Shown in pieces: positions 60,442-64,000 of a DNA stretch of 64,000 nt; positions within the stretch are counted from its first letter, which is position 1, and each line of letters begins with the position of its first letter. Location: assembly GCF_003399625.1 (NCBI RefSeq), contig NZ_NBXA01000026.1, forward strand, positions 372,001 to 436,000, read 5' to 3'. Made by a program: the position numbers and the translations under genes. The notes under the pieces are model-generated. The model was not told where the DNA came from. It did no database searches and worked only from the letters and a program-made list of their open reading frames with translations. Source of the DNA: Subtercola boreus (lineage in GTDB: Bacteria > Actinomycetota > Actinomycetes > Actinomycetales > Microbacteriaceae).

Positions 60442-60510
60442 CGCGATCGATTCACCGAAATCTGTCGCTCTGCGGTGCTCGAACCGACAGTTTTCGGTGA
60501 ATCGATTGCG
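60442..60510. repeat. Hairpin element 2, loop CTCTGCGGTGC...
   Basis: A 26-position stem (60442-60467 with 60485-60510), one T-T mismatch and one G-T pair, containing ATTCACCGAAA and TTTTCGGTGAAT. The 17-nt loop (60468-60484) begins CTCTGCGGTGC, like element 1, but the stem sequence is unrelated. Confidence 0.85.
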
Positions 60511-60531
60511 TCGGGTCTACGCCGACCCCGC

Positions 60532-60537
60532 GATAAT
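60532..60537 (+). promoter_or_regulatory. -10 hexamer GATAAT of the leaderless lacI-type gene
   Basis: GATAAT ends 6 nt before the ATG at 60544; the purines next to the ATG (AGAGG) are too close to serve as a ribosome binding site. Confidence 0.5.
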
Positions 60538-60543
60538 CAGAGG

Positions 60544-61659
60544 ATGACCGCCGACCCTGCCCGCGAGGGCGCCAAGCCGCGCGCTGCCAGCGTGTTCGAC
60601 GTCGCGAAAGCCGCCGGTGTCTCCCACCAGACCGTGTCGCGGGTTCTGAACGATCACCCGAGCCTCCGCGCCGAGACCCGCCAGCGGGTGCTCGACGCCA
60701 TGCGCGAACTCGACTACCGTCCGAATGCCGCCGCGCGGGCGCTGTCGTCGAGCAGGTCCCGGATGATCGGGGTGCTGTCCACGTCGAGCGGGGAGTACGG
60801 GCCTGCCTCCATCGTCGCGGCTGTCGAAGCCGCCGCGCGGAGCCGTGGTTACAGCGTGACGATCGCGAACGCGGACGGCCTCGATCCGCACTCCGTCGAT
60901 GAGGCCGTCAGGCACCTCGCGGACCTCTCCGCCGAGGGGCTCGTGGTCATCGCCCCGCAGACACAGGTGCTCGAGGCGCTGAAGGGGCTGGCGATCACGC
61001 TGCCGTACGTCACGCTGCAGTCGCTGGGCGCGGTATCGGCGGGCGGCGCGGGGCGCGGCGGCGCGGCGGGCGGTAGTGACCCGGCCGGAGGCAGCGGCGG
61101 CGCGGCGGGCGGCGGCGCCAGCAGCGCCGCCCAGACGAGCGGCTCGCTCGACCAGGTCGTGGGCGCCCGGCTCGCGACGGCCCACCTCGCAGCGCTCGGC
61201 CACCGGCGGATCGGCCACATCGCCGGCCCGCCCGACTGGATCGACGCCGCCGAGCGCCTGGCCGGGTTCCGCGAGGAGATGGCGGAGAGGGGGCTCGATC
61301 CGCAGCTCGTCGCCACCGGCGACTGGAGCGCTGCCTCGGGCTATCGGGCCGCCGAGACGCTCCTCGCACAGGGCATCAGCGCGATCTTCGCGGGCAACGA
61401 CCAGATGGCGCTCGGCGCACTGAGCGCTGCGACTGCCGCCGGTGTCGCCGTTCCCGGCCAGCTGAGCATCGTCGGGTTCGACGACGTTCCGGAGGCCGCC
61501 TACTACCAGCCTGCGCTGACCACCGTGCGCCAGGACCTCGCCGGGGCCGGTCGCCGGGCGGTCGCGCTACTGCTCGGCGAGAGCGGGATCCGGCCCTCCG
61601 TGCAGCCCGAACTGATTGTGCGGGCATCCACAGCCCCGATGACGTACACTCTCATGTGA
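60544..61659 (+). CDS. LacI family transcriptional regulator
   Basis: A 371-residue LacI/GalR regulator: helix-turn-helix VFDVAKAAGVSHQTVSRVLN and hinge RPNAAARALSSSRS, then a periplasmic-binding-like effector domain (RRIGHIAGPPDW, IFAGNDQMALGAL, LSIVGFDDVPEA). A Gly/Ala/Ser-rich insertion of about 30 residues sits in the effector domain before LDQVVGARLATAHL. It is likely the repressor of the downstream pentose genes; a 16-bp palindrome overlaps its own stop codon. Confidence 0.92.
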   Translation: MTADPAREGAKPRAASVFDVAKAAGVSHQTVSRVLNDHPSLRAETRQRVLDAMRELDYRPNAAARALSSSRSRMIGVLSTSSGEYGPASIVAAVEAAARSRGYSVTIANADGLDPHSVDEAVRHLADLSAEGLVVIAPQTQVLEALKGLAITLPYVTLQSLGAVSAGGAGRGGAAGGSDPAGGSGGAAGGGASSAAQTSGSLDQVVGARLATAHLAALGHRRIGHIAGPPDWIDAAERLAGFREEMAERGLDPQLVATGDWSAASGYRAAETLLAQGISAIFAGNDQMALGALSAATAAGVAVPGQLSIVGFDDVPEAAYYQPALTTVRQDLAGAGRRAVALLLGESGIRPSVQPELIVRASTAPMTYTLM

Positions 61660-61669
61660 TCGATCACAT
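61654..61669. promoter_or_regulatory. Palindromic operator ATGTGATCGATCACAT
   Basis: A perfect 16-bp palindrome with central CG, the form typical of LacI-family operators, just upstream of the kinase gene and overlapping the regulator's stop codon. Confidence 0.65.
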
Positions 61670-61693
61670 CGGAGCCGAAGGAGTCTTTGCGAC

Positions 61694-63391
61694 ATGACCG
61701 AGCCCAGCCCAGCCCCCACCACCGGCACCTCCGGCGCAGACGCGATCCGGAGCGGCCGCGCCTCCCTCGGCATCGAGCTCGGCTCCACTCGTATCAAGGC
61801 CTGCCTCATCGGCGACAACCCTTCAGACGTGCTCGCGGTGGGCAGCTACGCATGGGACAACGAGTTCGAAGACCGCCGCTGGACGTACTCGCTCGAGAAC
61901 GTCTGGGCGGGCATCCGATCGGCGTACGCCGGTCTCGTCGAAGACATCGAGGCGCGCCACGGAGTACTGCCGACGAGCTTCGGCGCCATCGGAATCTCGG
62001 CCATGATGCACGGTTACCTCGCATTCGACAGCGCGGGTGAACTGCTGGTGCCGTTCCGCACCTGGCGCAACACCTCCACCGGGCCCGCGGCCGCCGAACT
62101 CACCGAGGCGTTCGGGGCGAACATCCCGCTCCGCTGGTCGATCGCCCACCTGCACCAGGCGGTTCTGGATGCCGAACCCCACGTGCCCGGAATCGATCAC
62201 ATCACCACCCTCGCCGGCTACGTGCACTGGCGCCTGACCGGGCAGAAGGTGCTCGGGGTGGGAGACGCGTCGGGCATGTTCCCGATCGACTCGGCGACGA
62301 ACGACTACGACGCCGCCCTCATCGCTCGGTACGACGGGCTGGCCGGTGGCCGGGTACCCGGCGCATCCGTCGCCGACCTGCTGCCCGAGGTGCTCGTGGC
62401 GGGCGAACCCGCCGGCACCCTCACGGCCGAGGGCGCGCTGCTACTCGACCCGACGGGCGCACTCCTGCCCGGCACCGTGCTCTGCCCGCCCGAGGGCGAC
62501 GCCGGCACCGGCATGGTCGCGACGCGCTCGGTCGCCCCGCGCACCGGCAACGTGAGCGCCGGCACCTCGATCTTCGCAATGGTCGTTCTCGAGCGTCCGC
62601 TCGGCGAGGTGCACCACGAACTCGACCTCGTGACGACCCCCGCCGGCGACCCGGTCGCGATGGTGCACTGCAACAACGGGGCCAGTGAGCTCGCCGCCTG
62701 GGTGGGCATGTTCGGCCGCTTCGCCGCAGCCGCAGGCGCTCCGCTCGATGCCGATGCCGTCTTCGACACCCTGTTTCGCGAGGCGCTCGAGGGCGAGCCG
62801 GATGCGGGCGGGCTTCTCGCCTACAACCACCTTGCCGGCGAGCCGATCGCGGGACTCGACGAGGGGCGTCCGCTGATCGTGCGCACCCCCGACAGCCGTC
62901 TGACGCTCGCCAACTTCATCCGTGCGGAGCTCTACGGCGTCTTCGCCACGCTCAGCCTCGGCATGCGGGTGCTCGCCGCCGAGGGTGTCGTCATCGATGA
63001 ACTGTTTGCCCACGGCGGAATGTTCCGAACGGCAGGTGTTGCGCAGCGGTTCCTGGCAGGTGCTCTGGATGCTCCGGTCACCGTCACCGAGACCGCCTCC
63101 GAGGGTGGTGCGTGGGGGATCGCGGTTCTGGCGGCCTACACGGCGGCGCGGGCATCCGGTGCCTCGGCAGGCGCTGCAACCGCTGCGGACGGGCCGGACG
63201 AATCGGCCCTCAGCCCCGCGCGCGGAACGGGTCTCGACCTCGATACGTACCTCCGCGACCACGTGTTCGCCGACACCGACTTCACCACTGTCGAACCCGA
63301 TCCGGTCGACGTCGCGGGCTACGCCACCTACCTCGAGCGCTACCGCGCCGGGCTGGCTGTGGAGCAGACCGCCGTCGAGCGCCTCCGCTGA
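61694..63391 (+). CDS. araB: FGGY family pentulose kinase (ribulokinase-like)
   Basis: A 565-residue FGGY sugar kinase. N-terminal phosphate loop LGIELGSTRIKACLIGD, substrate region GISAMMHGYLAFD, and C-terminal ATP-site segments GNVSAGTSIFAM and FAHGGMFRT. With a LacI gene before and a class II epimerase/aldolase after it, it is most likely the L-ribulose kinase of arabinose use; xylulose is an alternative substrate. GAAGGAG lies 10 nt before the ATG. Confidence 0.82.
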   Translation: MTEPSPAPTTGTSGADAIRSGRASLGIELGSTRIKACLIGDNPSDVLAVGSYAWDNEFEDRRWTYSLENVWAGIRSAYAGLVEDIEARHGVLPTSFGAIGISAMMHGYLAFDSAGELLVPFRTWRNTSTGPAAAELTEAFGANIPLRWSIAHLHQAVLDAEPHVPGIDHITTLAGYVHWRLTGQKVLGVGDASGMFPIDSATNDYDAALIARYDGLAGGRVPGASVADLLPEVLVAGEPAGTLTAEGALLLDPTGALLPGTVLCPPEGDAGTGMVATRSVAPRTGNVSAGTSIFAMVVLERPLGEVHHELDLVTTPAGDPVAMVHCNNGASELAAWVGMFGRFAAAAGAPLDADAVFDTLFREALEGEPDAGGLLAYNHLAGEPIAGLDEGRPLIVRTPDSRLTLANFIRAELYGVFATLSLGMRVLAAEGVVIDELFAHGGMFRTAGVAQRFLAGALDAPVTVTETASEGGAWGIAVLAAYTAARASGASAGAATAADGPDESALSPARGTGLDLDTYLRDHVFADTDFTTVEPDPVDVAGYATYLERYRAGLAVEQTAVERLR

Positions 63392-63445
63392 CCGCCCGGC
63401 ACCGCATCGAGCATCCACCCGCTCCATACCCTCCGAAGGAATCCC

Positions 63446-64000
63446 ATGACAGACAGCGCCACCCCCGACGCCTTCGAGGCGCACGCCGCCGAGATCACCC
63501 GCGTGCGCGAGCAGGTCTCTGCCCTCCATTCCCAGCTCACCCGCTGGAGCCTCGTGATGTGGACGGGCGGCAACGTCTCCGGCCGCGTCCCCGGCGCCGA
63601 CCTCTTCGTGATCAAGCCCTCGGGCGTCGACTACGACGAGCTCACGCCCGACAACATGATCCTCTGCACCCTCGACGGTGAAGTGGTCGAGGGCACTCCC
63701 GGCTCCGAGCGTTCGCCCTCGAGCGACACCGCCGCACACGCATACGTGTATCGGCATATGCCCGAGGTGGGCGGCGTGGTGCACACGCATTCGCCGTACG
63801 CCGTGGCGTGGGCCGCGCGCGGCGAGTCGATCCCCTGCGTCACGACGGCGATGGCCGATGAGTTCGGCGGCGAGGTGCCGATCGGCCCGTTCGCGATCAT
63901 CGGTGACGACTCCATCGGCCGCGGTATCGTCGAGACGCTCTCGGGCCACCGCTCCCGCGCCGTGCTGATGAAGAACCACGGCCCCTTCACGATCGGCAAG
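63446..64000 (+). CDS. araD: L-ribulose-5-phosphate 4-epimerase (partial)
   Basis: The first 185 codons of a class II aldolase/AraD-family enzyme, cut by the window end. TGGNVSGRVPG binds the phosphate, SSDTAAHAYVYRHMP and VVHTHSPYAVAW carry the zinc-binding His pair, and KNHGPFTIGK follows. It isomerises L-ribulose-5-phosphate to D-xylulose-5-phosphate. GAAGGA precedes the ATG. araA probably lies beyond the edge. Confidence 0.88.
   Translation, partial: MTDSATPDAFEAHAAEITRVREQVSALHSQLTRWSLVMWTGGNVSGRVPGADLFVIKPSGVDYDELTPDNMILCTLDGEVVEGTPGSERSPSSDTAAHAYVYRHMPEVGGVVHTHSPYAVAWAARGESIPCVTTAMADEFGGEVPIGPFAIIGDDSIGRGIVETLSGHRSRAVLMKNHGPFTIGK

Larger units (their letters stand above)
60195..60543. 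other. Divergent intergenic region with two related hairpins
   Basis: 349 nt between the divergent ATPase and LacI genes. No gene is seen. It contains two long inverted repeats with the same 17-nt loop length and a shared loop sequence, plus the lacI promoter at its right end. Confidence 0.8.

Noticed and set aside
1-64000. CRISPR arrays, insertion sequences, prophage or integrase genes
   Set aside because: No regularly spaced repeats, transposase or integrase motifs were seen.

Overview
The window is high-GC DNA of an actinomycete, most likely a member of Micrococcales/Microbacteriaceae. This is inferred from gene content: an MSMEG_4193-type phosphatase, DUF3090 and SCO1664-type neighbours, Streptomyces-style PHO boxes, an LAxTG surface protease, and many genes that look leaderless (a TANNNT hexamer 6-7 nt before the start codon). 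No rRNA, CRISPR array, insertion sequence, prophage or complete tRNA was seen.

Layout. 1-6.9 kb: 3' end of a 2-oxoacid dehydrogenase E1 alpha gene, an acyltransferase/SGNH gene, a DUF4166 + SRPBCC pair, and a phosphatase-DUF3090-SCO1664 run that often sits beside mshC elsewhere. 6.9-8.2 kb: an islet of small hypothetical genes with a tRNA-like 3' remnant. 8.2-14.1 kb: membrane protein, lipoprotein, secreted serine protease, alpha/beta hydrolase, polyphosphate kinase 2, and an HTH-Fic pair. 14.4-25.8 kb: a ten-gene minus-strand catabolic operon (osmolyte-type ABC importer, Fae-like protein, enolase-superfamily enzyme, two aldehyde dehydrogenases, HIBADH-type and iron-type dehydrogenases) with a divergent IclR regulator.

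25.7-41.1 kb: phosphate acquisition. PitA with a small membrane partner is followed by a 13.7-kb pst locus in which pstC-pstA-pstS and pstB are separated by six genes for surface proteins: a giant exported protein, a second binding-protein-like protein, a WxL-like protein, a DUF916 protein, an anchored exported protein and a sortase-fold protein lacking its catalytic residues. PHO-box-like 11-nt repeats precede pitA and two internal units of the island. This is my best candidate for an undescribed system: a phosphate-starvation surface complex built onto a Pst importer.

41.3-64 kb: an MNT-HEPN module; a PASTA kinase / lytic transglycosylase operon; a GH92 mannosidase with a GT4 glycosyltransferase; a META lipoprotein; an LAHTG-anchored serine protease; a VapBC locus whose antitoxin has been deleted into the toxin start; a LysR / covalent-flavin dehydrogenase pair; a MoxR-like ATPase / VWA pair; two long hairpins sharing a 17-nt loop design; and the start of an arabinose-type operon (LacI, FGGY kinase, AraD) cut by the window end.

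All family assignments come from reading motifs by eye; no database search was possible.
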